64,000 nt of DNA from Erysipelotrichaceae bacterium (GTDB lineage: Bacteria > Bacillota_I > Bacilli_A > Erysipelotrichales > Erysipelotrichaceae), in assembly GCA_029101345.1 (NCBI GenBank), contig JAQXQU010000017.1, positions 1 through 64,000 of the forward strand, written 5' to 3'. The translations under genes were made by a program, and so were the position numbers. This document shows, piece by piece, positions 29,242-38,907 of this stretch. The notes under the pieces were generated by a model. That model did not search any database, had not been told where the DNA came from, and saw only the letters and a list, made by a program, of their open reading frames with translations. Position 1 is the stretch's first letter. Each line of letters starts with the position of its first letter.

Positions 29242-29288
29242 AAAAAGGGCTGTCTCTAAGCTTATAAAGCAAAGGGACAGCCTTTTGT
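29242..29288. terminator. Probable bidirectional terminator
   Basis: AAAAAGGGCTGTC..GACAGCCTTTT. Confidence 0.75.
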
Positions 29289-29500
29289 CATTCATGGATG
29301 CAGATGCGGCTAGAGCTCTCATCAAAAGCATTTTTTGCCATTGTACAGAATCTGAAACCATATCTTTCATAAAAGCCGATGTGATCAGTCAAGAGATAGA
29401 CAGGGGTGATGCCATGCTCTTTCAAATCACTGACCACCATCTTCAAGAGCTTTCCGGCAATGCCTTTGCCTTGGATTTATAAATGCATATTCATTCATCA
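29288..29500 (-). pseudogene. GNAT acetyltransferase C-terminal remnant (truncated and frameshifted)
   Basis: Minus strand gives NEYAFINP in one frame, then QGKGIAGKLLKMVVSDLKEHGITPVYLLTDHIGFYERYGFRFCTMAKNAFDESSSRICIHE* in another; no N-terminal half. Confidence 0.8.
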
Positions 29501-29992
29501 TTCTTCGGTGATGATCATATCAAGCCTTTGATCGTTTTCATTCACAATTATCTTATCCATTTTCTGACAGGCAAAGCCAACACCAATCCTTCTTGCCCTG
29601 GGACAACTTTTCAGAAAACGGTCATAATAGCCACCACCATGGCCAAGACGATTGTTATTATCATCAAAGCCAACAAGCGGGACCAGTATGGCATCAATGG
29701 CCTCTGCACTGATAATGAGTCCATCTATTGGTTCTTTGATCTGATATTTGCCAGTTTTGAATTCATTGGCCTTGATAAATGCAAGTTCTCTTTCGATAAT
29801 TTTGGGAAAGGCAAAGCGTTCATCATAGAGGCTTGTGATATCTGGTTCATTGGCGAGAGGATAAAAGGCAGCTATGCAGTTATCATTTTCCAACAGCTTC
29901 TTCAGCTTTCTTGCAATCACTTCACTTCTTTTCTCCTTTTCGGTCAGATTTTGAAGCCTTTCCCTGATAACCCTTCTTTGTTCAGATTTCAT
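29498..29992 (-). CDS. 5-formyltetrahydrofolate cyclo-ligase
   Basis: LVPLVGFDDNNNRLGHGGGYYDRFL; conserved family C-terminus. Confidence 0.93.
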   Translation of the reverse strand: MKSEQRRVIRERLQNLTEKEKRSEVIARKLKKLLENDNCIAAFYPLANEPDITSLYDERFAFPKIIERELAFIKANEFKTGKYQIKEPIDGLIISAEAIDAILVPLVGFDDNNNRLGHGGGYYDRFLKSCPRARRIGVGFACQKMDKIIVNENDQRLDMIITEE

Positions 29993-30504
29993 CAGTCAAG
30001 ATAAAAGATCCTATCCTCAAGTCTTGGAGCAGCCTTGGGATATTCGCAATCAGGATAGCCCAAAGCCATATGGCCAATGCCCTCATAATCGCCTTCAAGT
30101 CCGATTTTTTCCATGATCTTCTTTCCAATCGGCATCTTCATTTCCTCATCAGCTCGATGGATCCAGCAAGCGCCTAAGCCCAGTTCATGAGCCTTTAGCA
30201 GCATATTGCCAATTACCAAGGCACCATCATGTCTAGCAGTTGGCCAATCTCTTTTGGCAATAACCAGCATGATGACAGGTGCATTATAGAAAGGATCAAA
30301 GTCCCTGTTCATGATACTGGCATTGGCTTTGGCGATTTCGTCTCTTAGTTCCTTGTTCTTGATGATGATGATCTTGGCCATTTGCCGATTCATGGCTGAA
30401 GGGGCATAAAGGCCTGCTTCAGTGATTTTCCTGATATCTTCATCACTTGGCATCCTGGAGGAATACTTCTTGATGCTTCTTCTTGTCAGCAGTAAATCAG
30501 TCAT
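29992..30504 (-). CDS. Nitroreductase family protein
   Basis: LLTRRSIKKYSSRMPSDEDIRKITEAGLYAPSAMNRQ; LGLGACWIHRADEE. Confidence 0.93.
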   Translation of the reverse strand: MTDLLLTRRSIKKYSSRMPSDEDIRKITEAGLYAPSAMNRQMAKIIIIKNKELRDEIAKANASIMNRDFDPFYNAPVIMLVIAKRDWPTARHDGALVIGNMLLKAHELGLGACWIHRADEEMKMPIGKKIMEKIGLEGDYEGIGHMALGYPDCEYPKAAPRLEDRIFYLD

Positions 30505-30578
30505 ATTTAATCTCCCTTTCTATCTTAAGAGTACAGCAATGGTATTTTATTTTCATGTCTTTTTAGTATCATATTGAT

Positions 30579-30926
30579 ATGAATGTCACAATAACCATTG
30601 AAAACATAGAAGAAAAGGAAATGGAAAAGTATCATCTATATGATATTGAAAAGAAAAATGTTCTTGAATATGAAGACGCTTATGAAGCATCTTGCAAGCT
30701 TTATATTCTAAGCGATGGTGTCATGATCGATCGTAAGGCTGCTAGCCACCATACCAGGTTATCCTTAAGGGCCAAGAGCTATTGCCAGGTTGAAAGTGCT
30801 CAGGGCACATTGATTTTAAATGTGAAACTGCTTGCAATTGATAGAAAGGATGATATTATATCTATTGCGTATAGTGTTGAATCGCAAGAATTTCTATTAT
30901 CAATTAAGTTTTGGGAGAGTATATGA
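30579..30926 (+). CDS. Hypothetical protein, possibly DUF1934/YwiB-like
   Basis: Size, beta-rich pattern and position just upstream of rpoE; weak sequence resemblance only. Confidence 0.55.
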   Translation: MNVTITIENIEEKEMEKYHLYDIEKKNVLEYEDAYEASCKLYILSDGVMIDRKAASHHTRLSLRAKSYCQVESAQGTLILNVKLLAIDRKDDIISIAYSVESQEFLLSIKFWESI

Positions 30927-31243
30927 GTACTAGATCGATGACTGATATTGCCTATGAATATGTTGGCAAACGCAAAACCAGTGTTCCTTTTGCAAAGATT
31001 TGGGCAGAGGTTGTCAAGACCACTGGCGTATCCAATGACCACATTGCCCAATTCTACTCAGACCTGACACTGGACCCACGATTTGTCTCTATGAAGGATA
31101 ACAAATGGGTTTTAAGGGAAAGGGTAAAATACGAAGATAGTCATATAGATTTATCAGAAATTGAGCTTCTTGATGATGAAGATGAATCAGAAACTGAAGG
31201 TTCAGGCCAGGAAGTGATGTCAACTGAAGAAAGCGACTATTAA
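30923..31243 (+). CDS. rpoE: RNA polymerase delta subunit
   Basis: HARE-HTH-like N-terminus (SMTDIAYEYVGKRKTSVPFAKIW..IAQFYSDLTLDPRFVSMKDNKWVLR) and acidic tail; start trimmed from 30911. Confidence 0.9.
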   Translation: MSTRSMTDIAYEYVGKRKTSVPFAKIWAEVVKTTGVSNDHIAQFYSDLTLDPRFVSMKDNKWVLRERVKYEDSHIDLSEIELLDDEDESETEGSGQEVMSTEESDY

Positions 31244-31244
31244 T

Positions 31245-31268
31245 GGCTCAGAAATGAGCCTTTTTCTT
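31245..31268 (+). terminator. Rho-independent terminator
   Basis: GGCTCagaaatGAGCCTTTTTCTTT. Confidence 0.8.
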
Positions 31269-31284
31269 TGGTATAATGTTTGGG

Positions 31285-31908
31285 ATGAAAAAATACATTA
31301 TCTATGATTTCAATGGCACGGTCCTTGATGATGTCAAGGTTTCATTAGCTGCCATCAATGTTCTATCTAGGAAATATCTTGCTAAGGAAATTGATCTAGC
31401 TGAATATCACAAGTGCTTTACTTTTCCAATCTCTTCTTATTATCAGAATGTAGGGTTTGACTTTTCCCTTAAGCCCTTTGAGGAAATTGGCCTTGAATGG
31501 GTAAAGGAATACAATAGCCGTCGCAGTGAATACGAACTTTTTCCAGGCGTTGTTGATCAGCTTGAAAGCAATCGCCAAAAAGGCAAGAAGAACATTCTGC
31601 TTTCGGCATCTGACCTTGATATGCTTAAGGAACAGCTAAGGGAACTTGGCATCTTTGAACTCTTTGATGAGGTTTTGGGCATTGATAATGTCTTTGCCAA
31701 ATCCAAGCTTCCTATTGCCCTGGGGTTTATCAAGGACAAGAATCCTGATGAATGCGTGATGATTGGCGATACTCTGCACGACCTTGAGGTTGCTAGAGGC
31801 ATGGGTGTTGATTGCATATTGGTAGCCAATGGCCATCAGAGCTATGAATCGTTGAAGAAGGAATATGATAGGGTTGTAAGAGACATCAGGGAGGTCGATT
31901 ATGATTAG
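31285..31908 (+). CDS. HAD-family hydrolase
   Basis: IIYDFNGTVLDD; LLSASDLDML; VMIGDTLHDLEVARGMGVDCILVANGH. Confidence 0.9.
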   Translation: MKKYIIYDFNGTVLDDVKVSLAAINVLSRKYLAKEIDLAEYHKCFTFPISSYYQNVGFDFSLKPFEEIGLEWVKEYNSRRSEYELFPGVVDQLESNRQKGKKNILLSASDLDMLKEQLRELGIFELFDEVLGIDNVFAKSKLPIALGFIKDKNPDECVMIGDTLHDLEVARGMGVDCILVANGHQSYESLKKEYDRVVRDIREVDYD

Positions 31909-32377
31909 AATTGGTCAATCAAAGGATATCCATCGCTTGACTGAAGGAAGAAAACTGATTATTGGTGGAGTGGAAATTCCTTTTGAAAAGGGGCTATTAG
32001 GGCATAGCGATGCCGATGTTCTTTTGCATGCCATCATTGAAGCTTTGATTGGTGCCATGGGCTTAAAGGATATTGGCACCCATTTCTCTGATAAGGATCC
32101 CAGGTACAAAGGGATTTCTTCCCTTGTCTTGCTTGATAAGACAAGAATGATGCTTGAAGAAAATGGCTATGAAGTTGTCAATGTTGACAGTCTTATCATT
32201 ATAGAAAAGCCGAAGATGGCACCACATCTTGACAAGATGAGAAGCAATATCGCCAAAGGCCTTGGGGTTGATGAAAGCTGTATCAATATCAAGGCAACCT
32301 GTGCTGAAGGCATGGGATTTATTGGCAGGGGTGAAGGAGCGATGGCAGAAGCAGTCTGCTTAATTAAGCACAAATAA
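31901..32377 (+). CDS. ispF: 2-C-methyl-D-erythritol 2,4-cyclodiphosphate synthase
   Basis: RIGQSKDIHRLTEGRKLIIGGVEIPFEKGLLGHSDADVLLHAIIEALIGA; TCAEGMGFIGRGEG. Confidence 0.97.
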   Translation: MIRIGQSKDIHRLTEGRKLIIGGVEIPFEKGLLGHSDADVLLHAIIEALIGAMGLKDIGTHFSDKDPRYKGISSLVLLDKTRMMLEENGYEVVNVDSLIIIEKPKMAPHLDKMRSNIAKGLGVDESCINIKATCAEGMGFIGRGEGAMAEAVCLIKHK

Positions 32378-32411
32378 GCAATAATTGCTATTAAAGGGTA
32401 TAATAATTGTT

Positions 32412-33236
32412 ATGAATATTATCAGTGTAAAAGATGCCGTCTTCTCCTATGATGGCACAAGAAACCATGTTGATGGCGTCAGCTTCGATATTGAAGCAGG
32501 TTCATATACAACAATTGTCGGCCATAATGGTTCAGGAAAATCAACTATGGCCAAGCTTATTGATGGCTTATTGGAACTGAAAAGCGGTGAAATATTTGTT
32601 GATGGCTTGAAGCTTGATCTTGAACATCTCTATGAAATCAGGTCAAGGATTGGCATTGTCTTCCAGAATCCCGACAACCAGTTCATTGGTTCAACAATCA
32701 GGGATGATATTGCCTTTGGGCTTGAAAACCATCAGGTCAAAAGTGAAGAGATGGATGCACTTATTGAGGAGTATTCAAGGAAAGTCGGCTTATTTGACCT
32801 GCTTGATAAGGAACCGCAGAATCTTTCTGGCGGCCAGAAACAAAGAGTAGCGATTGCTGGAGCCATGGCGATGCGTCCAAAGATCATCATCTTTGATGAA
32901 GCAACATCCATGCTTGATCCCAAAGGCAAAAGGGATGTCAAAAGGCTGATGGCTGAACTTAATGATGACAATCGCTTTACCATTCTTTCCATTACCCATG
33001 ATATTGAAGAAGTATTGCAGTCAGACTATTGCCTTGTCATGAATAAGGGCAAGGTCTATATGCATGATACCCCAGAAGAAATCTTCAAGCATGGTGCTGA
33101 ACTTAAAAAGATTGGCCTTGACATACCTTTTATTGCCCAAGTCAAGGAAGAATTCAGGAAACAGGGCATTAAGCTGAAGAAGAATGACTTGGAAGGAGTT
33201 GCAGAAGAACTATGGCAATTAAATTCAAATCATTAA
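32412..33236 (+). CDS. ecfA1: ECF transporter ATPase EcfA1
   Basis: [47 protein letters not shown]; start trimmed to MNIISVKDAV. Confidence 0.95.
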   Translation: MNIISVKDAVFSYDGTRNHVDGVSFDIEAGSYTTIVGHNGSGKSTMAKLIDGLLELKSGEIFVDGLKLDLEHLYEIRSRIGIVFQNPDNQFIGSTIRDDIAFGLENHQVKSEEMDALIEEYSRKVGLFDLLDKEPQNLSGGQKQRVAIAGAMAMRPKIIIFDEATSMLDPKGKRDVKRLMAELNDDNRFTILSITHDIEEVLQSDYCLVMNKGKVYMHDTPEEIFKHGAELKKIGLDIPFIAQVKEEFRKQGIKLKKNDLEGVAEELWQLNSNH

Positions 33237-34066
33237 GCTACGTCTATGACTATGGCATGCCTTATGCCCATAAGGCTGTTGACAGCATTGATCTTGCGAT
33301 CCGTGAAGGGGTCATTACTGCGGTTATAGGCGAAACAGGTTCAGGCAAATCGACAATGGTTGAGCATCTTAATGCGTTGCTACTGCCAACAGAGGGTGAA
33401 CTGGAAGTTCTGGACTATAACATCATTGCCAATGAAAAGACCAAAGGTCTGAAGAATCTGCGCAAGCAGGTTGGCCTTGTCTTCCAATTCTCTGAATATC
33501 AGCTCTTTGAGGAAACAGTCATCAAAGATGTAGCATTTGGACCAAAGAACTTTGGCATGTCAGAGGAAGAGGCTACAAAAAAAGCCATGATGGCACTTAA
33601 ACTTGTTGGTCTTGATGAATCCTATTATGAATTATCACCACTGGAATTATCAGGTGGTCAAAAAAGAAGAGTAGCTATTGCTGGCATTCTGGCATCAGAA
33701 CCAAAAGTCATTGTCCTTGATGAACCAACGGCTGGACTGGATCCAAGAGGTGCCAAGGACATGATCAACCTCTTTGTTGAACTGAATAAGAAGTTCAATA
33801 CCACTGTTATTATCGTTTCCCATGATAATGAGATGGTATATAACTATTGTGAAGATGTAGTTGTCATGAAGAAGGGCAAAGTCGGTTTCCATGGCAAGAC
33901 AGTTGATCTATTCTGGGATAATAAGATGCTTGAGGACTTCAATCTTCTAGAGCCCCAGATTGTCACCTTTAAAAAATATCTGATGGAAAAGGGCTTCGAG
34001 CTCAAGAAGGAAGATCGGACAATTGAAGCTATTGCCAAAAGGGTAGCCAAGGAGGTCAATGGATGA
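33212..34066 (+). CDS. ecfA2: ECF transporter ATPase EcfA2
   Basis: GETGSGKSTMVEHLNALL; ELSGGQKRRVAIAGILASEPKVIVLDEPTAGLDP. Confidence 0.95.
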   Translation: MAIKFKSLSYVYDYGMPYAHKAVDSIDLAIREGVITAVIGETGSGKSTMVEHLNALLLPTEGELEVLDYNIIANEKTKGLKNLRKQVGLVFQFSEYQLFEETVIKDVAFGPKNFGMSEEEATKKAMMALKLVGLDESYYELSPLELSGGQKRRVAIAGILASEPKVIVLDEPTAGLDPRGAKDMINLFVELNKKFNTTVIIVSHDNEMVYNYCEDVVVMKKGKVGFHGKTVDLFWDNKMLEDFNLLEPQIVTFKKYLMEKGFELKKEDRTIEAIAKRVAKEVNG

Positions 34067-34863
34067 AAACAGCAGTATTAGGCAAATACATGCCTCTTAA
34101 TTCGCCAATTCATAATCTTGACCCTCGAGCTAAGATTATTGCCATGTTTCTTCTGATTGTAGCGGTCTTTGTGCCACAGAACTATTTCGTGACTTTAGGT
34201 CTTTTTGCCATCATTCTTATCTGTGTGATAATTTCCCGGATTGGCTTCAAATATATTCTCCAGGCTTTCAAGCCTTTGATTTTCATGATGTTCTTCCTGC
34301 TTGTCATCAATATCTTGACTGTTAAAAACGGCACTTTGCTAGCTAGCATTGGTCCTCTGAGCATCTATACAGGGGCACTAAGTTCAACATTGGCTGTTGT
34401 TACAAGACTTGTCATGATGATCATGTTAACAACACTTTTGACAGCAACCACTAAGCCACTGGATTTGACTCTGGGCATTGAATATATCCTTGGACCTTTG
34501 AAGATAGTCAAATTTCCTGTCCATGAAGTGGCAATGATGATTTCCATTGCCCTGAGATTTATTCCAACAATCATTGAGGAAACCATGCGAATCATGAATT
34601 CACAGAAATCCCGTGGTGTTGACTTTGAAGAAGGCAAGCTTAAGGAAAAGATCTCTGCTATTCTATCATTGATTGTTCCGCTATTTGCGGCAGCTTTCCA
34701 GCGGGCATATGATTTAGCTGATGCCATGGAAGCCAGAGGCTATGTTCCAGGAGCTAATCGGACCAAATACCGAAAACTTGCTTATCGGTTTTCAGATTTT
34801 GTGGTCATCTTTTTCTCAATTGCCATTCTAGGCTTAAGCATAGCTTCGAGGTTTGTACTCTAA
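34063..34863 (+). CDS. ecfT: ECF transporter transmembrane component EcfT
   Basis: LDPRAKIIAMFLLIVAVF; AFQRAYDLADAMEARGY. Confidence 0.95.
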   Translation: MKTAVLGKYMPLNSPIHNLDPRAKIIAMFLLIVAVFVPQNYFVTLGLFAIILICVIISRIGFKYILQAFKPLIFMMFFLLVINILTVKNGTLLASIGPLSIYTGALSSTLAVVTRLVMMIMLTTLLTATTKPLDLTLGIEYILGPLKIVKFPVHEVAMMISIALRFIPTIIEETMRIMNSQKSRGVDFEEGKLKEKISAILSLIVPLFAAAFQRAYDLADAMEARGYVPGANRTKYRKLAYRFSDFVVIFFSIAILGLSIASRFVL

Positions 34864-35597
34864 TGCGCTATAAGGTCACTGTTGCCTATGATGGAAGAGC
34901 CTATGTCGGCTTTCAATCACAGATCAATGGCCTGGCAATCCAGGATGTCATTGAGAAAGGCTTGCGCAAGATCTTCAATCAGGATGACTTGCGGATTGTT
35001 ATGGCTTCAAGAACTGACAAGGGTGTTCACGCCAGGGATCAGGTCTTCCATTTTGATCATGAAAAGGTCATTGAACCTGCTAGGCTGAAGATGGCAATCA
35101 ATACCTTTATGCCTAATGATATCCATATTTTGAAAGTAGAACATGTTGATAGCAGTTTCCATGCCCGCTATTTAGTCAAAAACAAGACTTATGAATATCT
35201 GGTCAATCTAGGTGAATATGATGTCTTTCTAAATGGCTATGCCTATCAATGTTACTACAAATTGGATATTGAAAAGATGATAGAGGCAAGCAAGCTCTTT
35301 CTAGGTACCCATGACTTTACATCGTTTAATACTTCACCAAAAGACCTTTATCCCAATCAGGTCCGTACCATCTATGAATTTGAAATCAGAAAAGATGGTG
35401 ATCGCCTGACTTTCCATATCAAGGGCGATGGCTTTCTGAGGCATATGGTTAGAATTATTGTTGGCACTTTGATTGAACTGGGTCGGGGAAAGAAAAACAT
35501 CTCCGATGTTAAGGAGATGTTTGATCATCCAACCAAGTCCAAGCGCCGTTACAATATCGATGGTGCCGGACTCTATCTGATGAAGATTGAATACTAA
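34863..35597 (+). CDS. truA: tRNA pseudouridine(38-40) synthase TruA
   Basis: VAYDGRAYVGFQSQINGLAIQDVIEKGL; ASRTDKGVHARDQV; FLRHMVRIIVGTLIELGRGK. Confidence 0.97.
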   Translation: MRYKVTVAYDGRAYVGFQSQINGLAIQDVIEKGLRKIFNQDDLRIVMASRTDKGVHARDQVFHFDHEKVIEPARLKMAINTFMPNDIHILKVEHVDSSFHARYLVKNKTYEYLVNLGEYDVFLNGYAYQCYYKLDIEKMIEASKLFLGTHDFTSFNTSPKDLYPNQVRTIYEFEIRKDGDRLTFHIKGDGFLRHMVRIIVGTLIELGRGKKNISDVKEMFDHPTKSKRRYNIDGAGLYLMKIEY

Positions 35598-35614
35598 GGG
35601 CAATAGCCCTTTTC

Positions 35615-35968
35615 TTATTGTCTTTCCCCGCAGTAGTTGCAGTATTTGGAGTCAGCATCGATGGCTTTGCCACAATGCTTGCAATAGATCCTGTTATCAC
35701 TGAGGCCATTCTTGAAAGCTCTTGCGCTTTTCTCAATGCCAATTGAAGTGATATCGCTGATATCATCAGATAAATTCATCATGTCTTCCTTGGATTCATC
35801 CATCAGGATATTCATGGTGTCAACATTCTTCTTTAGCATACGGGCACGTGCTTTAGGCGAAAACATTGTAACGATACTGAAGATGATGCCACCAAAGACC
35901 AGAACGAAGATGGTTATGAAAACAAAGGGGAAGACGGCTTCCAAGATATCAAAGAAATCAAATCCCAT
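35615..35968 (-). CDS. Small membrane protein with C-terminal zinc ribbon
   Basis: N-terminal TM; IYCKHCGKAIDADSKYCNYCGERQ. Confidence 0.8.
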   Translation of the reverse strand: MGFDFFDILEAVFPFVFITIFVLVFGGIIFSIVTMFSPKARARMLKKNVDTMNILMDESKEDMMNLSDDISDITSIGIEKSARAFKNGLSDNRIYCKHCGKAIDADSKYCNYCGERQ

Positions 35969-36222
35969 GTCAATACCTCCTGTATTACTGATTCAATTAT
36001 ATGATGAATCAAGGCAATTAAAATGGTTTTGTGATAGGAATAGGGTGGTCTATTTCTCTTGTGACATGCTGATAAGCTTTTTATATGATAATGTCTGATG
36101 CCTCTTTGCAGCTGCTTCTAAGAGGATTTTTCCAAAATCCTGGGTTAGGTACTAAGTGATTGCAAGGAAGAGCAGTCAGTGCAAGCCAGCTTGGCTCCGA
36201 TAAGATTGAAGGAATGTAAAGT

Positions 36223-36265
36223 AAAAAAGTCCTATTTTATTGCATTTTGCAACAAATAGGACTAA
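36223..36265 (-). terminator. Terminator downstream of tRNA-Thr
   Basis: Minus strand AGTCCTATTTgttgcaaaatgcaataAAATAGGACTTTTTTA. Confidence 0.85.
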
Positions 36266-36276
36266 AAGAATACTAG

Positions 36277-36352
36277 TGGTGCCGACGAAGGGATTCGAAC
36301 CCCCGACCTACGCGTTACGAGTGCGTTGCACTACCGGCTGTGCTACGTCGGC
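36277..36352 (-). tRNA. tRNA-Thr (anticodon CGT), CCA encoded
   Basis: Minus strand GCCGACG..CTCGTAA anticodon loop..TTCGAAT..CGTCGGC-ACCA. Confidence 0.95.
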
Positions 36353-36371
36353 ATAATAAGCATTCAGCTTA

Positions 36372-37640
36372 TTATCTGATTCTCTTGAGGAAGGAGTAAC
36401 CCTTCATAAGAATATCATATAGCATTTTGATCGGTTTATTGACTGTATATTCAAATTGGCCAATCAATTCAACAACTTCACCACCATATTCCCTCTTATA
36501 TGAATATAAGCCATAGTGTTCGGATTTAGGATCGAAGTTGCCAGAGATGCCATAGAAATTATAATACTGATAGCCTTCCTCTTTCATCTTTCTGATCATT
36601 TCAGCAATGATAATGACAGAAGTAGAGAATTCCTGCAGATAGTCCTTGTCATTTCCAGCTAAGAGCTGAATGGCTTCAATGCCACAGGTCATAAGGCAGA
36701 TGGCTGAGAGGGGAACAATCTCTCCTCTTTCATCAAGGGATTTGTTAACAGTTGCCAGAAGCTTGTTTGATGAGTCAATAATGGAATTGTTGGTAGCGAT
36801 AGTGTTAAGAGCCTTCTTGGTATCTTTTCCTTCAAGAAGGGCATTTTCTTCCTGTTTATCCTTGATTGTCTCAAGGAGGTTTTCCTTGCATTTAAGGAAA
36901 TTGATTTCTGCTACAAATAGACGCATGAAACCACCATCATGCATAGCATTATACATCTTTTCATAATAGGCAAAGGAACGGTCGACAAAGCCTTTGCGAT
37001 CAGCAGTCTTTTCCATCAGTTCCTTGAAGATATGGATTTCTGACTTGTCCAGTTCCCTTACTTCAACTGCCAAGGCATCCTTCTTCTTGGCTCTTCTTTT
37101 GACTGTTGTGCCAAAACCTTTGAAGATCTCATCATAGCTCTTATCAAGTGGTGTTCTGAAAAGGAAGCGGGGCTGCAGGTTTTCGAAATTGAGATTGAAG
37201 CCATTCTTATGGCAGTAGCCTAAATCCAGAAGATCATTTACTACCTGGCTGTTATCAAAACCACCTTCAACTAGATTGCCACCAATGTCCCTTTGCTTAT
37301 AGGCGACATTTGGATCGATGATGAGTTCAAAGACATGCTTGTCTTTTAAACAGGCGATCAAATCACGATTGAAGTCTTTTAAGAGCTTTGAATTATTGTA
37401 GTCAAGCATAAAGCCTCGTGGGCAATAGGCTAGATATGAATTGATTACAGGCATCTTTTTTAATAGGAAAAGACCAAGAGCCAATATTTGGCCATTATCA
37501 TCTTCATAGCCTAAATAGAGGCTTTTCCAGCCGGTCATGACTTTTAGATCAGCCCAGTTTGATGTCTGATGGAAGCTTTGCATTTCAAAGTTCCTGGCTA
37601 ATCCATTGAAATCTTCCTTTTTAATTTCCTTTATTTGCAT
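36372..37640 (-). CDS. FemABX-family peptidoglycan aminoacyltransferase
   Basis: FEMQSFHQTSNWADLK; central coiled-coil arm; YYNFYGISGNFDPKSEHYGLYSYKREYGGEVVELIGQFEYTVNKP. Confidence 0.94.
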   Translation of the reverse strand: MQIKEIKKEDFNGLARNFEMQSFHQTSNWADLKVMTGWKSLYLGYEDDNGQILALGLFLLKKMPVINSYLAYCPRGFMLDYNNSKLLKDFNRDLIACLKDKHVFELIIDPNVAYKQRDIGGNLVEGGFDNSQVVNDLLDLGYCHKNGFNLNFENLQPRFLFRTPLDKSYDEIFKGFGTTVKRRAKKKDALAVEVRELDKSEIHIFKELMEKTADRKGFVDRSFAYYEKMYNAMHDGGFMRLFVAEINFLKCKENLLETIKDKQEENALLEGKDTKKALNTIATNNSIIDSSNKLLATVNKSLDERGEIVPLSAICLMTCGIEAIQLLAGNDKDYLQEFSTSVIIIAEMIRKMKEEGYQYYNFYGISGNFDPKSEHYGLYSYKREYGGEVVELIGQFEYTVNKPIKMLYDILMKGYSFLKRIR

Positions 37641-38905
37641 GTTTGTTTCTCCAATGAATGATAGTAGCGGATTCTTCTTCTGATTCTTAGAAGAAGGGAA
37701 ATAAAGAAATTGGTCAGAGGTCTGGTAATGAAGTCAAATTCCCCAATGAATTCATCGAAGTCTCCACCAAAGCGCATCTTGAAGAGGTAGATGCCATAGA
37801 TTGGACTTGTTTTGTCCACAACACCTTCAGAACCAAAGAAATCAACTTCTTTGAATCCTTCCCTGCTAGCATCCTTGAGGATGTGGTAATAGAGTTCATA
37901 ATTGGCATTTAAAAACATCAGATCATCGCGATTGCCACCATGGATGGTCCAGACCTTATCATTATGTTTGGCAGTAATGATTGCCGAAAGAACCAAATAG
38001 TCATCCTTGATGTTGCTGATCTGTTCAAGATCCTTGAGCAAACGATTCTTCTTGTTTTCAAGTTCCTTGAGCCGGTTTTCCTTCTTCTTGCCATCAGGAC
38101 GTGCACTAACAGCCTCTTCCTCCCTTGCTATTTCTTCTTTTTTCCTGTTATAGATATCCTTTAGCTTGTTGATATCAACAGCAGCAAGATAAATATCAGA
38201 CATGTCAAAGGCATGAAGAGTTTCATAGAAATCCCTGAAGAACTTTTCGTCTTCTACATACATCTTCTTGCGTATTGCCGTTTCCTTCATGACTTCATAG
38301 AAGGCAGTTATATCACTGCTATCACCTTTCTTGAGAATCAAGCCATTAGGATTGTTATCCTTGAGAATCTTCCTTGTTGTATTGTGAAAAGAGGAAAGAA
38401 GCTCTTCTTCACTCCTATTGACATTGACTCTGAAAGTGAAACGAGGATTGGCAGTATCGATAAAATTGGTGGTAAAGCCCTTGTGCTTGCCGCCAAGATC
38501 CTTTAGCTTGGCGATGACAGCAAGGTTTTCAGGATAGTCTTCAATGATATTGCCGTCTTTGTCCAACTTATGGATGATCAGATCTGGATCAAGCTTAAGA
38601 TAAAGGCCATGATGATTCTTGACATATTGCTTGAGGCCGCTAATGACGGCGGTTAAATCTGCATTGTCCTGGTAATTGGCAATTGGTCCTCTAGGACAAT
38701 AGAAAGTTGACCATTTCAGGACTTTCTTTTCAAGAAGAAGGGCAGTAGCACAGAGCTTATCTTCATTGAAGAAGCCAAGATGGTGAACAAGATAGCCTCT
38801 TTTTTTATTAACTTCACCCCAAGGGTAGCTTTGCATGAAGTGGGTTCGTTCCTGCTTCTTGGCAAATTCATCAAACTGTTGCTGTTGTAGTTCCTTGATT
38901 ATCAT
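37631..38905 (-). CDS. FemABX-family peptidoglycan aminoacyltransferase
   Basis: RTHFMQSYPWGEVNKKRGY; coiled-coil arm; VDFFGSEGVVDKTSPIYGIYLFKMRFGGDFDEFIGEFDF. Confidence 0.94.
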   Translation of the reverse strand: MIIKELQQQQFDEFAKKQERTHFMQSYPWGEVNKKRGYLVHHLGFFNEDKLCATALLLEKKVLKWSTFYCPRGPIANYQDNADLTAVISGLKQYVKNHHGLYLKLDPDLIIHKLDKDGNIIEDYPENLAVIAKLKDLGGKHKGFTTNFIDTANPRFTFRVNVNRSEEELLSSFHNTTRKILKDNNPNGLILKKGDSSDITAFYEVMKETAIRKKMYVEDEKFFRDFYETLHAFDMSDIYLAAVDINKLKDIYNRKKEEIAREEEAVSARPDGKKKENRLKELENKKNRLLKDLEQISNIKDDYLVLSAIITAKHNDKVWTIHGGNRDDLMFLNANYELYYHILKDASREGFKEVDFFGSEGVVDKTSPIYGIYLFKMRFGGDFDEFIGEFDFITRPLTNFFISLLLRIRRRIRYYHSLEKQTCK

Positions 38906-38907
38906 AC

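Noticed and set aside
29237-30004. Plus-strand ORFs 29237..29482 and 29483..30004
   Set aside because: They are antisense to a GNAT remnant, a terminator and the 5-FTHF cyclo-ligase gene; their proteins match nothing recognisable.
31285-31908. HAD protein with DFNGT instead of DxDGT as evidence of a dead enzyme
   Set aside because: DFNGT is common in a known HAD subfamily, so it is not strong evidence of lost activity.
36000-36225. Intergenic stretch downstream of tRNA-Thr considered as a structured ncRNA
   Set aside because: Apart from the terminator at 36223..36265 I could not match any known RNA motif.
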